A stretch of DNA of 55,871 nt from Clostridia bacterium (GTDB lineage Bacteria > Bacillota > Clostridia > UMGS1883): positions 1 to 55,871 of the forward strand of contig JAFQLL010000051.1 of the NCBI GenBank assembly GCA_017414645.1. Reading direction: 5' to 3'. Both the position numbers and the translations under genes were made by a program. Shown one piece after another: positions 1 through 8,730 of the stretch (position 1 is the stretch's first letter; the number at the start of each line of letters is the position of its first letter). The notes beneath the pieces were generated by a model. That model was not told where the DNA came from and searched no databases. It saw only the letters and a list, made by a program, of their open reading frames with translations.

Positions 1-50
1 AAATCAAATTTATTTTTTGCCTTATAGGAAATACGCAATTTCCTATAAGG
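1..50. repeat. Tail of a repeat A unit cut by the window edge
   Basis: This stretch matches the last 50 bases of the full unit at 51-220, including the palindrome CCTTATAGGAAAT/ATTTCCTATAAGG (20-50). A second unit starts directly at 51, so at least two units lie in tandem here. Confidence 0.85.
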
Positions 51-220
51 GAACAAAGTGTATCCGACACTCCTTGGCAACAACTCAAGCTAAGGCAGAC
101 AGAAGAGAAAACACTTTGTAATGCCATATGCGTTTTCCGAGCCATGCGAGGAAATTCTCGCACGGCAATAAAATCAAATTTATTTTTTACCTTATAGGAA
201 ATACGCAATTTCCTATAAGG
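51..220. repeat. Interspersed repeat A, copy 1 (170 bp)
   Basis: Near-identical copies occur at 25537-25706 and 55704-55871, all in the same orientation. The unit contains ACAAAGTGT (53-61) with its reverse complement ACACTTTGT (111-119), a small AGTGT/ACACT hairpin (57-71), a GCGAG/CTCGC hairpin (146-161) and a 13-bp-arm palindrome (190-220). No transposase is encoded. A minus-strand reading frame, open in copies 2 and 3, is broken by a stop in this copy, so the element is probably non-coding and MITE-like or REP-like. Confidence 0.85.
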
Positions 221-221
221 T

Positions 222-249
222 AAAAAGCTCCCTTTCGGGGAGCTTTTTT
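222..249. terminator. Intrinsic terminator
   Basis: A GCTCCC/GGGAGC stem with a TTTC-type loop is flanked by A and T runs. It can stop transcription arriving from the left, and it isolates the zur promoter. Confidence 0.7.
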
Positions 250-262
250 AGTTCATGCTGTA

Positions 263-305
263 TTGACTTTTTACCCTTTCAGGTGTATACTGATACTTAG
301 TTTCA
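263..305 (+). promoter_or_regulatory. Promoter of zur-znuACB with a possible operator
   Basis: TTGACT (263-268), a 17-bp spacer and TATACT (286-291) form a good vegetative promoter. Directly downstream is the imperfect inverted repeat TGATAC-TTA-GTTTCA (291-305). It overlaps the start region and could be the Zur site for autoregulation, although it does not closely match the published Bacillus Zur box. The promoter is seen in the sequence. The operator role is inference. Confidence 0.6.
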
Positions 306-328
306 ATTTCAAAAAAGGAGGCAAAAAA

Positions 329-733
329 ATGCCTGTACATCATAACACAAAGCAAAAGGCTTTAATTACCGAGGTTTTAGAAAATAACCGCAATCACGTT
401 ACCGCCGAGGACGTAATCACACTACTTCATCAGCAGGGCGAAAAGGTAGGCAGAGCAACCGTTTACCGCTACCTTCGTGAGCTTGAAGAGGCAGGCAAGG
501 TAAGAAAATACACCTTAGGCGAAAAGAATACCGCCTACTATCAGTACACAGGCGAAGATGATAACTGTCACGGTCATTATCATTTAATGTGCGACGTATG
601 CGGCAAGCTGGAGCACCTTGACCATTCTGTTGCAGAAAGCTTTGCAAAAAGCGCCCGTGAAAGCTACGGCTTTGTAATTGACTGCTCCAGAACAGTTTTT
701 TACGGCAAGTGCAAAAATTGCGCAGGACTGTGA
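329..733 (+). CDS. zur: Fur-family zinc uptake repressor (Zur type)
   Basis: This 134-residue protein has the Fur-family layout: a winged-helix DNA-binding half (about 1-75, with GRATVYRYLREL as recognition region) and a metal/dimer half. Structural zinc cysteines form two CxxC pairs, C88/C91 and C128/C131. The hinge motif CHGHYH (80-85) supplies metal-sensing ligands. The start is set by the AAAGGAGG ribosome site just upstream. In-frame upstream codons would place the start inside the promoter. Family members repress uptake when metal is replete. The zinc transporter genes immediately downstream favour Zur over Fur or PerR. Confidence 0.88.
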   Translation: MPVHHNTKQKALITEVLENNRNHVTAEDVITLLHQQGEKVGRATVYRYLRELEEAGKVRKYTLGEKNTAYYQYTGEDDNCHGHYHLMCDVCGKLEHLDHSVAESFAKSARESYGFVIDCSRTVFYGKCKNCAGL

Positions 734-741
734 GGTGCACC

Positions 742-1647
742 ATGAAAAAAATACTTTCTTTATTACTTATACTTATGCTTCTGCCCCTCTCGGGCTGCAG
801 TACGGAAAATGCTTCAGATGGCAAAATCCACATAACAGCAACGCTTTTTCCCCAGTATGACTTTGCCCGTCAGATAGGCGGCGACAAGGTTGATGTAACC
901 CTTTTACTTCCCGCAGGTCAGGAAAGCCATCTTTACGACCCATCCCCTGCTGACATGGCAAAAATTTCAAAAAGCGATTTATTTATTTACACAGGCGACA
1001 TGATGGAGGGCTGGGCAGGCGACATTGCTTCCTCTGTTGGGGGGAATGTAAAGGTGCTGGACGTTTCCGATAACATTGAGCTGTTCTCTCACGACGAAGA
1101 AGAGCATGACCACGCTCATTCACTCGACCCTCACATCTGGCTGGACTTTGACAACGCGAAAAAAATGTGCGCTAATATTGCAGCGGAGCTTATATTGCTC
1201 TCCCCGGAAAACGAAGAGTATTTTACTCAAAACCTTTTAAGCTATACAAATTCTCTTACAGAATTGGACGAGGAATATTCTGCGCTTTTTTCCAAGGGTC
1301 AGAATAAGGACTTAATTTTCGGCGGCAGATTTGCTGTGGGTTATCTCACAAGAAGATACAACATACAGTATAAATCCGCTTACGACTCCTGCAGTGCAAA
1401 TTCTGAACCCAGCGTACAGGACGTGGCAGCACTTTCCGACTATGTAAAAGAAAATGATATAAAGGTTGTTTTCTGCGAAGAGTTTTCCGACCCGAAAATT
1501 GCCCGCGAAATTGCAGCTTCTAATAATGCAGAGGTATTGGTGCTGCACTCTTGTCATAACACAAGCCAGGCTGAGCGTGAGAATGGTGAAACCTTTATTT
1601 CAATTATGACACAAAACTTATCAAACATCCGAAAGGGGCTTATGTAA
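742..1647 (+). CDS. znuA: Zinc ABC transporter substrate-binding lipoprotein
   Basis: This 301-residue lipoprotein captures zinc outside the membrane for the ZnuCB transporter. It starts with a lipoprotein signal ending in LSGC (cysteine 19). The cluster A-I metal-binding family shows as LFPQYDFARQIGG, H63 and H131 (DPHIW), with a short His/Asp/Glu-rich loop (HDEEEHDHAH, about 117-126) typical of zinc binders. An in-frame start at 709 would overlap zur and spoil the signal peptide. The stop and the znuC start overlap as TAATG, so the two are probably translationally coupled. Confidence 0.92.
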   Translation: MKKILSLLLILMLLPLSGCSTENASDGKIHITATLFPQYDFARQIGGDKVDVTLLLPAGQESHLYDPSPADMAKISKSDLFIYTGDMMEGWAGDIASSVGGNVKVLDVSDNIELFSHDEEEHDHAHSLDPHIWLDFDNAKKMCANIAAELILLSPENEEYFTQNLLSYTNSLTELDEEYSALFSKGQNKDLIFGGRFAVGYLTRRYNIQYKSAYDSCSANSEPSVQDVAALSDYVKENDIKVVFCEEFSDPKIAREIAASNNAEVLVLHSCHNTSQAERENGETFISIMTQNLSNIRKGLM

Positions 1648-2324
1648 TGGAAATATTAACAGCCTCCTGCGTTACAATAAACTACGGCAATGTAACCGCA
1701 GTTGACAATGCCTCCTTCACAGTTAACGAGGGCGACTACTTCTGTATTGCAGGTGCAAACGGAAGCGGCAAATCCACTCTTTTGAAGGGTATTGTAGGGC
1801 TTGCACCCATAAAAAACGGACATTTGCACATTCACTTTCCCAAAGAGCAGATTTCGTATCTCTCCCAGTCCAACAAAGCCGACAGAGATTTCCCCGCAAC
1901 AGTATGGGAAATTATTCTTTCAGGCACCCAGAAATCGGGCAAAACTTTACCCTTCTATTCCAAGGAAGACAAGCTGCGTGCAGAGGAATCCATGGTTAAA
2001 TTAGGCATGGAAAAATTTCGCAACACCCGCATAGGAAATCTTTCGGGCGGTCAGCAGCAAAGAGCGCTTCTTGCAAGAGCCTTGTGTAAAAAGCCACGCC
2101 TCATGCTTCTTGACGAGCCCTTTGCAGGGCTTGACAGTGCAATAAGCGAGGAGCTTTACAGCCTTTATCGTGAGCTTAACGACCAGGGCGTTACAATTGT
2201 AATGGCATCCCACGATTATCAGGCAATAGGGAAATATGCCTCCCGCGTTATGCTCATGAACAATTCCCATGTTGATTTTGTGGGTTCAATTGAAGAATGG
2301 AGGGCTAACTTATGGCAGAATTAA
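1647..2324 (+). CDS. znuC: Zinc ABC transporter ATPase
   Basis: This 225-residue cytoplasmic ATPase powers zinc import through ZnuB. It has Walker A GANGSGKST (36-44), the signature LSGGQQQR, Walker B LMLLDEPFAG and the switch histidine in MASHDY. The size is normal for the metal-type subfamily. Its end overlaps the znuB start by 13 bases, so the two are made together. Confidence 0.93.
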   Translation: MEILTASCVTINYGNVTAVDNASFTVNEGDYFCIAGANGSGKSTLLKGIVGLAPIKNGHLHIHFPKEQISYLSQSNKADRDFPATVWEIILSGTQKSGKTLPFYSKEDKLRAEESMVKLGMEKFRNTRIGNLSGGQQQRALLARALCKKPRLMLLDEPFAGLDSAISEELYSLYRELNDQGVTIVMASHDYQAIGKYASRVMLMNNSHVDFVGSIEEWRANLWQN

Positions 2325-3130
2325 TTAACCTTTTGTCCTACCCATTCATGCTTCGAGCTTTAGTAACAGGCACCGCAATTTCCTTTTGCGCGGCACTTTT
2401 AGGTGTTATTCTGGTTTTAAAGCGCTATTCTATGATAGGCCACGGCTTGGCAGACGTTGCCTTCTGTGCGGTGAGCTTAGCTGTTGCCTTGGGCTTAAGC
2501 CCTGCTCAGCACATTTTTGTTACACTGCCCGTTGTAGTGGCAGCCTCATTTGTTATCATGAGCTTAACCAGAAAAGGCGGCAAGGGTGACGTTGCCATCG
2601 GCATGGTGTCAACAGGTGCACTTAGCTTAGGTATTATAATAACAAGCCTTTCCAAGGGCTTTAATGTAGACGTTTATAATTACATGTTCGGCTCAATTCT
2701 TGCGTCCTCAGAGCATGACATGTATTTAAGCCTTGTGCTGGTTACGGTTGTGCTTATAATGTTTGTGGTTTTCTACAACCGCCTTTTCCTTATAACCTAC
2801 GACGAAAGCTTTTCCGAGGCAAGCGGTATTAACGTAAATTTTTATCAGTTTCTTATATCGTTTTTAACAGCCCTTACAATTGTAATAGGCATGAGAATAA
2901 TGGGCACACTTTTAATTTCCAGTTTAATTATTTTCCCTGCAGTTACAAGCCGAAGGCTGGTAAAGAGCTTCCGCTCACTTGTAGTGCTGTCAGCCGCTGT
3001 TTCAGTGGTGTGCTTCCTTTGCGGACTTTTCACATCTTACTTTCTTGACCTGCCCACAGGAGCATCAATTGTAGGTGCAAATATTATTGTATGTGTTATA
3101 GTTACCCTTTGCACATTAAGAAAGGAATAA
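2312..3130 (+). CDS. znuB: Zinc ABC transporter permease
   Basis: This 272-residue polytopic protein of the ABC-3 (ZnuB/TroC) family forms the membrane channel. Seven to eight hydrophobic segments are visible, and the conserved tract around GMRIMGTLLISSLIIFPA (about 190-210) is typical of the family. It is the last zinc gene. The next gene starts four bases after its stop, and that gene's ribosome site overlaps the znuB terminus. Confidence 0.92.
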   Translation: MAELINLLSYPFMLRALVTGTAISFCAALLGVILVLKRYSMIGHGLADVAFCAVSLAVALGLSPAQHIFVTLPVVVAASFVIMSLTRKGGKGDVAIGMVSTGALSLGIIITSLSKGFNVDVYNYMFGSILASSEHDMYLSLVLVTVVLIMFVVFYNRLFLITYDESFSEASGINVNFYQFLISFLTALTIVIGMRIMGTLLISSLIIFPAVTSRRLVKSFRSLVVLSAAVSVVCFLCGLFTSYFLDLPTGASIVGANIIVCVIVTLCTLRKE

Positions 3131-3134
3131 AATT

Positions 3135-3752
3135 ATGGATATAAACGAACTTAAACGCAAGGTGCATTCTACCGAGCTTTACTTTGAAAGCAGCGAGTTT
3201 TTAGGTGAGCAGAGAGAATGTCTGGAGCTTTTATACGATTTTAACAATACACGTCCCTCAGAGATGGCAAAAAGGCAGGAGCTTTTAAAGAAAATGTTTG
3301 CGGAGCTTGGCGAGGGCTGTTACATAGAGCCTCCGCTTCGTTCCAACTGGGGTGGCAAGCACATTCATTTCGGGAACCATGTTTATGCAAACTTTAATCT
3401 TACAGCAGTTGACGACACGCATATCTACGTTGGCGACAACACAATGATTGGGCCTAATGTAACAATTGCCACTGCAGGACATCCCATATATGTTCCCCTC
3501 CGCGAAAAGGGCTGTCAGTTCAATGCAAGTGTAAAAATAGGCAAATGCTGCTGGATAGGTGCAGGAAGCATAATTCTGCCCGGCGTTACTATAGGTGATA
3601 ACACAGTTATAGGCGCAGGAAGCATTGTAACACGCGACATTCCCGAAAACACTGTTGCCTTCGGCAACCCTTGCCGTGTAATGCGCCCCATAGGTGAAAG
3701 AGACAGAGAGTATTATTTTAAAGATTTAAAAATTCCGGAGGAACTGAAGTAA
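3135..3752 (+). CDS. Hexapeptide-repeat sugar O-acetyltransferase (Maa/LacA type)
   Basis: This 205-residue protein is close in length to maltose and galactoside acetyltransferases, which move acetyl from acetyl-CoA to a sugar hydroxyl. A short helical N-terminus is followed by a left-handed beta-helix of hexapeptide repeats (IYVGDNTMIGPNVTI, IGAGSIILPGVTIGD). The catalytic histidine lies in ATAGHP. It sits four bases after znuB in the same transcript, but nothing links it to zinc. The sugar substrate cannot be told from sequence. Confidence 0.85.
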   Translation: MDINELKRKVHSTELYFESSEFLGEQRECLELLYDFNNTRPSEMAKRQELLKKMFAELGEGCYIEPPLRSNWGGKHIHFGNHVYANFNLTAVDDTHIYVGDNTMIGPNVTIATAGHPIYVPLREKGCQFNASVKIGKCCWIGAGSIILPGVTIGDNTVIGAGSIVTRDIPENTVAFGNPCRVMRPIGERDREYYFKDLKIPEELK

Positions 3753-4923
3753 GTTAAATTATAATCACACCCTTTATGCCTGCTTTTTAGGCTACATAAC
3801 CCAGGCAGTTGTAAATAACTTTGCTCCGCTTCTGTTTGTTATTTTCCACCAGCAGTTAAACATTCCCCTTCCGCAGATAACCCTTCTTGTTACAATTAAC
3901 TTTCTTGTTCAGCTTTTTGTTGACTTTATATCGCCCTTTTTTGTTGACCGCATAGGCTATAAAAGGAGCATAATAATTGCTCATGTGTTCTCGGCAGCAG
4001 GGCTTGTAATGCTGGGCGTGCTCCCCACCCTCAGCGAAAATGCCTTTCCCATGCTGCTTTCTGCAGTAGTTGTTTATGCTGTAGGCGGCGGCATTATTGA
4101 GGTTCTGATAAGCCCCATTGCCGAGGCTTGCCCTACGGATAACAAATCTGCAGTAATGAGCCTGCTTCACTCCTTCTATTGCTGGGGCACTATGGGTGTT
4201 GTAATTATTTCAACACTTTTCCTTGCAGTATTCGGAAAGGGAAGCTGGCACACATTAGCCTGTATATGGGCGCTTCTTCCCACCTTTAACGCAGTTTTCT
4301 TTTCATTTGTACCCGTTAACCCCCTTACAGAGGAAAACAGCGCAATGAGCCTTAAAGAGCTTTTTACAAATAAGACATTTATCATATTCATTTTCCTCAT
4401 GGTAAGTGCAGGCGCAAGTGAACAGGCAATGAGCCAGTGGGCATCCTACTTTGTTGAAAGTGCTTTAGGGGTTCCTAAGGCTATAGGCGACATAACGGGT
4501 GTGTGCCTGTTTTCGTTAATGATGGGCATTGCCCGTGTTGGGCACTCTCGCTTTGGCGACAAGCTTAAGCTGCGAACTTGTCTTATTGCAAGCGGCTCTT
4601 TAAGCATAGCTTCGTACATTATAGCAGCCCTCAGCCCATACAGTGTGCTTTCACTTGTTGGCTGTGCCCTCTGCGGCTTAGCGGCAGGCATTCTCTGGCC
4701 GGGGGTATTTTCCATGGCGGCAGAGCATTTTCCCAAGGGTGGCACATTAATGTTTGCCTACCTTGCTTTAGCTGGTGATTTAGGCTGCAGCTCAGGGCCC
4801 ACGCTTACAGGCTTTGTTTCCTCAGCGTTTGCCGACAACTTGAACATAGGTCTTCTTGCTGCAACTATATTCCCCTTAATTTTAATAATTTCAGCATTAT
4901 CATTAAAAAAGAGCCAATCTTAA
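3748..4923 (+). CDS. Major facilitator superfamily transporter lacking a standard start codon
   Basis: The open frame from 3748 encodes a 12-helix-type MFS protein. The first residues (KLNYNHTLYACFLGYITQAV) look like a normal family N-terminus. No ATG, GTG or TTG lies in frame before the GTG at 3985, and starting there would remove about 79 residues including the first two helices. Preceding in-frame codons run back to a TGA at 3745. Comparison with the expected TAATG junction suggests that a few bases, including the start codon, were lost, or that a rare start is used. The gene may therefore be a pseudogene or poorly translated. Substrate unknown. Confidence 0.7.
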   Translation, partial: SKLNYNHTLYACFLGYITQAVVNNFAPLLFVIFHQQLNIPLPQITLLVTINFLVQLFVDFISPFFVDRIGYKRSIIIAHVFSAAGLVMLGVLPTLSENAFPMLLSAVVVYAVGGGIIEVLISPIAEACPTDNKSAVMSLLHSFYCWGTMGVVIISTLFLAVFGKGSWHTLACIWALLPTFNAVFFSFVPVNPLTEENSAMSLKELFTNKTFIIFIFLMVSAGASEQAMSQWASYFVESALGVPKAIGDITGVCLFSLMMGIARVGHSRFGDKLKLRTCLIASGSLSIASYIIAALSPYSVLSLVGCALCGLAAGILWPGVFSMAAEHFPKGGTLMFAYLALAGDLGCSSGPTLTGFVSSAFADNLNIGLLAATIFPLILIISALSLKKSQS

Positions 4924-4940
4924 CAGATTGGCTCTTTTCC
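4907..4940. terminator. Bidirectional terminator between the MFS gene and degV
   Basis: AAGAGCCAATCT/AGATTGGCTCTT with a four-base loop, flanked by A and T runs, contains the MFS stop codon. It serves both converging genes. The following 30 bases (4941-4970) are a simple AT-rich tract with repeated CACT/CATT motifs. Confidence 0.85.
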
Positions 4941-4982
4941 TTAACTCTTCACTATTCATTATTCACTCACAGCTTTAATTTA

Positions 4983-5867
4983 TTAAAGCTGTGAACGGTC
5001 GTCGCCCATAAAGAACAAAGCCAATGTGCCCTGACCTGTATGAGCGGCAATAATTGTACCTATGTCAAAAATTTTAACATCAACGTTTTTGAACTTTTCT
5101 TCAACCATTGCTTTAACGGTGTTTGCATCGTCAATGCAGTCAGCATGGCAGATAAAGCACTTGCCCGAATAATCGTAGCCGTTCTGTGCATGCTCTTCCA
5201 TAACCTTAACTGTTTCAGCCATTGCCTTTTTCTTGCTTCTTACCTTGCCGTAAGCATGAATGCTGCCCTCTGCGTTAAGACGCATGATGGGGCAAATGCC
5301 CAGAACTGTACCAAGCATTGCAGCAGGACCGGAAACACGGCCGCCGCGCTTAAGGTGGAAAAGGTCTGTAGCATAAATCTGATGATGAACATTGAGGCGG
5401 TTTTCAAGCACCCATGCTTCAATTTCTTCCATGGTGCTGCCATTGTCACGCATGTCTGCAGCATAGTCAACAAGCATTCCGTAGCCTGAAGCACTGGCAA
5501 GTGTATCCACAACAATGAGCTTTCTGTCAGGATATTTTTCCTTAAGCTCGTTTGCAGCGTTCATGGCATTTACAACAGATGCGGACATACCTCTGCCGAA
5601 TGCAAGGTGCAACACGTCGCCCTTTTGTAAAAGCTCTTCAAAATATTCAAGATAGGTGTAGTGGTTAATCTGTGATGTAGAGGGCATTTTGCCTTCCTTA
5701 AGCATACGATGGAATGCCGGCAGCGCTTCAGGGTCTCTGCACATATCGTCAACATAAACCTCGCCATCTACTGTATAAGTATAGAACACAACTGTAATAT
5801 CTCTTCCCGATACGTAGGAATAAGGCATATCAACTGTGGATTCGCAGGATAACTGGAACTTACTCAT
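4983..5867 (-). CDS. DegV family fatty-acid-binding protein
   Basis: At 294 residues this is a full-length DegV protein. Family members bind a fatty acid in a two-domain fold, and some act as FakB subunits that deliver exogenous fatty acid to the kinase FakA. Visible marks are CESTVDMP near the N-terminus, the signature KMPSTSQI (about 59-66), the central GRGMSASVVNAMNAA stretch and HLKRGGRVSGPAAMLG. It is a single gene with its own promoter. No fakA is in the window, so the physiological partner is unknown. Confidence 0.88.
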   Translation of the reverse strand: MSKFQLSCESTVDMPYSYVSGRDITVVFYTYTVDGEVYVDDMCRDPEALPAFHRMLKEGKMPSTSQINHYTYLEYFEELLQKGDVLHLAFGRGMSASVVNAMNAANELKEKYPDRKLIVVDTLASASGYGMLVDYAADMRDNGSTMEEIEAWVLENRLNVHHQIYATDLFHLKRGGRVSGPAAMLGTVLGICPIMRLNAEGSIHAYGKVRSKKKAMAETVKVMEEHAQNGYDYSGKCFICHADCIDDANTVKAMVEEKFKNVDVKIFDIGTIIAAHTGQGTLALFFMGDDRSQL

Positions 5868-5900
5868 AACATTTCACCTCATAAATTTCTTATTGAACTA

Positions 5901-5929
5901 ATTCTATCACTTTTAGCTGTGTTATTCAA
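5901..5929 (-). promoter_or_regulatory. Promoter of the degV-like gene
   Basis: On the minus strand TTGAAT, a 17-bp spacer and TAGAAT lie about 34 bases before the start codon, with GAGGTG as ribosome site. Confidence 0.6.
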
Positions 5930-5939
5930 CAAACACATT

Positions 5940-5976
5940 AAAACGGAGTGTTGCTTTTGCAACACTCCGTCTATTT
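5940..5976. terminator. Terminator after the beta-helix protein gene
   Basis: A perfect 12-bp stem ACGGAGTGTTGC/GCAACACTCCGT with a TTTT loop lies immediately after the stop codon of the minus-strand gene. T tracts on both sides make it usable in both directions. Confidence 0.85.
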
Positions 5977-8156
5977 TACCATCTGCGTCCGCCGAAATTG
6001 CCACCGTTCCCTATATTGGTTACAGTACTGTTTTGTTCAATTGTATGAACGCTTTCACCGATTGTAACCGTATAGGTTTCGCCAATAGTCAACTTGTCAG
6101 ACGAAAATACAATGCTGTTACCTGTTTTTATTGTGGTGTAGCTGTAAATTACTTCGCCTGCAGCATTCTTTATTACAATGTTACTGCCTGATGCAATGTT
6201 TTCAGGCACAATAAGTCTGAATGAGGGCTGCAGAGAATCATTATCCGGTGTTTCTGCCATACCCGATGCACCAAGAGCAATAATTGTACCGCCATTAACC
6301 CTTATAACACCACCGGAGTCAAGTGCACCGTTACCACTATTTGTGGGGCCTTCAACAATTATATTGCCGCCTTCAATAATCATTCTGCCGTTAGCATCCA
6401 GCCCGTCGCCTGAGGCATTTACAAAAATATTACCACCTGTAATAACAAGATCGTGACCTGTAGCAGCCTCCTTGTCCTGACGGTTAACCGCATCTCTGCC
6501 GCCTGTACCGCCTGCGTTTATGCCATCGTCGCTGCCCTTTATGTTTATTTCGCCGCCGTTAATGGTAAGGTTTGCTTTGCTCTCAAGCCCCTCGGTTGCC
6601 TTGAGCACGTCAATCTTTCCGCCGTCGATAACAACATCGCCATGGGCAGAAATGCCCTTACCCTTTTCAGATGAAAGGCTCAATTCGCCACCTGTTATAT
6701 TAAGTGTGCCTGCACAATGTATTGCATGGTCGGCAGAATTTACAACTATGTTGCCGCCTGTGATTGTAACATCTGTTTCGCCCTTGATGCCCTTTGTTGC
6801 CGTAGCTTCATCCTCAGCTGTTTCGGGCTGTGTTACATTGCCATCAATGGGCATCATTTCATCAGGATTGCCAAAGCCCTCGGGAGGCATCATATTACCT
6901 TCGGGGCGTGTCATACCTTCGGGCGGCATCATATCGCCCTCGGGGCGTGTCATACCTTCGGGCGGCATCATATCGCCCTCGGGGCGTGTCATACCTTCGG
7001 GCGGCATCATATCGCCCTCGGAAGGCACCATGCCCTGCCACTCTCTGTTACCGCGGTTTTTCCAATTGCCTCGCTCTCCACCCGGGAATGGCTGTCCACC
7101 GGGGAAGCTATTAAAGGAATCGGCAACCTCGCCTGTGGTTGTCACGTTTATGTTGCCGCCTTCAATCACAACATCCTCTTCGGCCTGAATGCCGTCGCCC
7201 TTTGCAGTAACCGTTATGTCGCCACCAAGTATTTTTACGGTATTGTTTGCATGGATGCCATCCTTTTTATCGGCATTTAAAACAAGTGTACCCTCTTCAA
7301 TTTTAATATCGTCGTCACTTGCAAGAGCATGGTGTGCCTTACTTGTAACGTAAAGAGTACCTTCACCCTTTATTTCAATATCGTCGTTGGAGAATATTGC
7401 CGCCTTAGCATCAACTGCGTATTTTTCGCCGTCTGTAATGTAGTTTTCTGTGCCCTTTGAAATTGTAATAAAGGACTTGTTTGTGTTTTCAAAGAAAATA
7501 ACGGGGTTTGAGGGATTAGACAGCTTTACCCCTTCAAGACGAAGCTTAACCTTGTATTTTGTGTTAACATGAATCATTACGTTGTCATTTTCGCCTGTAA
7601 CGGTAAAGTCGCCGCCCTCGGTTATGTATACAACATTGTCGGAAATTTCAACACCCTGCCCCGTAGCTGTCATACCGGTTACATTTATTGTGCCGGTGTT
7701 TTCCTTCCATTTATCTTTATTTGCTTCGTATTCGGCGGTTGTAATTTCAACGGTGTTTTTGTCACCTTTCCATTCAACCGTAGCATCTACACTTTCGCTC
7801 ACGGCTCTTACAGGCACCATTGTACTGCCGTTTTCAATGAAGGGCGCAACATTCAGCTCAACCTTTTCGCCATTGAGCTCCATTTCCTTTTCACCGATAA
7901 CAAGCTTTACAACCTTATCGCCTTTTGTTGCGGTAACACTTTTTTCGTCGTTATTCCATTCAACGCTCATGCCGAGAGCTTCAAAAATGGCTCTCATGGG
8001 CACCATTGTGCTGCCGTTTTCAATGCGGGCAGGTGTGGTGCAGTTAAGCTTTTCCTCGTCAATTTTTACAGTAACCTCCTGGGCATGTGAATATAAGCCG
8101 AGGCTGCCAAGAAGCATTACAGCCAATACAATGCATATTATCTTTTTAAATTTCAT
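5976..8156 (-). CDS. Secreted beta-helix carbohydrate-binding-like protein with copper-amine-oxidase-type stalk domain
   Basis: This 726-residue exported protein has a signal peptide ending near SHAQ. Residues about 27-140 form a copper amine oxidase N-terminal-like domain with two copies of ENGSTMVP(M/V)RA, a common Clostridial extracellular module. The rest is a right-handed beta-helix of GG-rich rungs (VVIEGGNINV, DVTITGGNIVV, MIIEGGNIIV) like Clostridium thermocellum Cthe_2159, a family shown to bind cellulose or pectin-type polysaccharide. A Pro/Met/Glu/Gly insert (about 370-435) interrupts the helix and holds tandem 13-residue repeats. It follows ispF by 70 bases. Target unknown. Confidence 0.8.
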   Translation of the reverse strand: MKFKKIICIVLAVMLLGSLGLYSHAQEVTVKIDEEKLNCTTPARIENGSTMVPMRAIFEALGMSVEWNNDEKSVTATKGDKVVKLVIGEKEMELNGEKVELNVAPFIENGSTMVPVRAVSESVDATVEWKGDKNTVEITTAEYEANKDKWKENTGTINVTGMTATGQGVEISDNVVYITEGGDFTVTGENDNVMIHVNTKYKVKLRLEGVKLSNPSNPVIFFENTNKSFITISKGTENYITDGEKYAVDAKAAIFSNDDIEIKGEGTLYVTSKAHHALASDDDIKIEEGTLVLNADKKDGIHANNTVKILGGDITVTAKGDGIQAEEDVVIEGGNINVTTTGEVADSFNSFPGGQPFPGGERGNWKNRGNREWQGMVPSEGDMMPPEGMTRPEGDMMPPEGMTRPEGDMMPPEGMTRPEGNMMPPEGFGNPDEMMPIDGNVTQPETAEDEATATKGIKGETDVTITGGNIVVNSADHAIHCAGTLNITGGELSLSSEKGKGISAHGDVVIDGGKIDVLKATEGLESKANLTINGGEINIKGSDDGINAGGTGGRDAVNRQDKEAATGHDLVITGGNIFVNASGDGLDANGRMIIEGGNIIVEGPTNSGNGALDSGGVIRVNGGTIIALGASGMAETPDNDSLQPSFRLIVPENIASGSNIVIKNAAGEVIYSYTTIKTGNSIVFSSDKLTIGETYTVTIGESVHTIEQNSTVTNIGNGGNFGGRRW
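6888..7029. repeat. 39-bp tandem repeat inside the beta-helix gene
   Basis: Three full 39-bp units start at 6888, 6927 and 6966, and a partial one follows at 7005. They encode the minus-strand peptide MMPPEGMTRPEG(D/N). The units are almost identical in DNA, so copy number could change by slippage. Confidence 0.9.
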
Positions 8157-8226
8157 ACTACCGCCTCCTTGGCTTAATAATATCCTTCAAGTATAGAGCT
8201 TTCGCCAAAGATTAATGAACAATTTG

Positions 8227-8694
8227 TTAATTTAGGAGTGCTATTGCGCGTGTTTCAATGCCTTCTTCACGGCCCGTAAAGCCCATTTTTTCGTTGGTTT
8301 TTGCCTTTACGTTTATTTGCGATGAGTCTATTTTCAAAACAGACGCCATCTTCTCTGCCATAAGAAGCTTATAGGGTGCCATTTTTGGCTTTTGTGCAAT
8401 GATAATTGTGTCGATATTAACAATTTCAAAGCCCTTTTCCCTTACTCTTCTGCCCGCCTCTTCCAGAAGCAGTAAAGACGAAATGTCTTTATACTGCATG
8501 TCGGTGTCGGGGAAAAGTGTTCCTATGTCGCCAAGACCTGCCGCTCCTAAAATTGCATCTATCACAGCATGAACCAGTGCATCTGCATCTGAATGGCCTA
8601 AAAGCCCCTTGTCGTGTTCAATTTCTATTCCGCCTAAAATAAGCTTTCTGCCTTCAACAAGGCGATGTGTGTCGCAGCCTATACCAATTCTCAT
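8227..8694 (-). CDS. ispF: 2-C-methyl-D-erythritol 2,4-cyclodiphosphate synthase
   Basis: This 155-residue enzyme closes the cyclodiphosphate ring in the non-mevalonate (MEP) isoprenoid pathway, forming trimers with a zinc site. The metal motif GCDTH (D8, H10) and [20 protein letters not shown] are intact. The start codon chosen has an AAGGGG ribosome site, and an in-frame start 11 codons earlier adds non-conserved residues. It lies 36 bases after ispD, as often seen in bacteria, so the two successive-pathway enzymes share a transcript. Confidence 0.95.
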   Translation of the reverse strand: MRIGIGCDTHRLVEGRKLILGGIEIEHDKGLLGHSDADALVHAVIDAILGAAGLGDIGTLFPDTDMQYKDISSLLLLEEAGRRVREKGFEIVNIDTIIIAQKPKMAPYKLLMAEKMASVLKIDSSQINVKAKTNEKMGFTGREEGIETRAIALLN

Positions 8695-8730
8695 ATTAAT
8701 CCCCTTCCGATGCCTTTGGGCACCCATGTT

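Noticed and set aside
6888..7029. CRISPR-like regular repeats
   Set aside because: The units are contiguous with no spacers and encode an in-frame peptide repeat. No cas genes are nearby.
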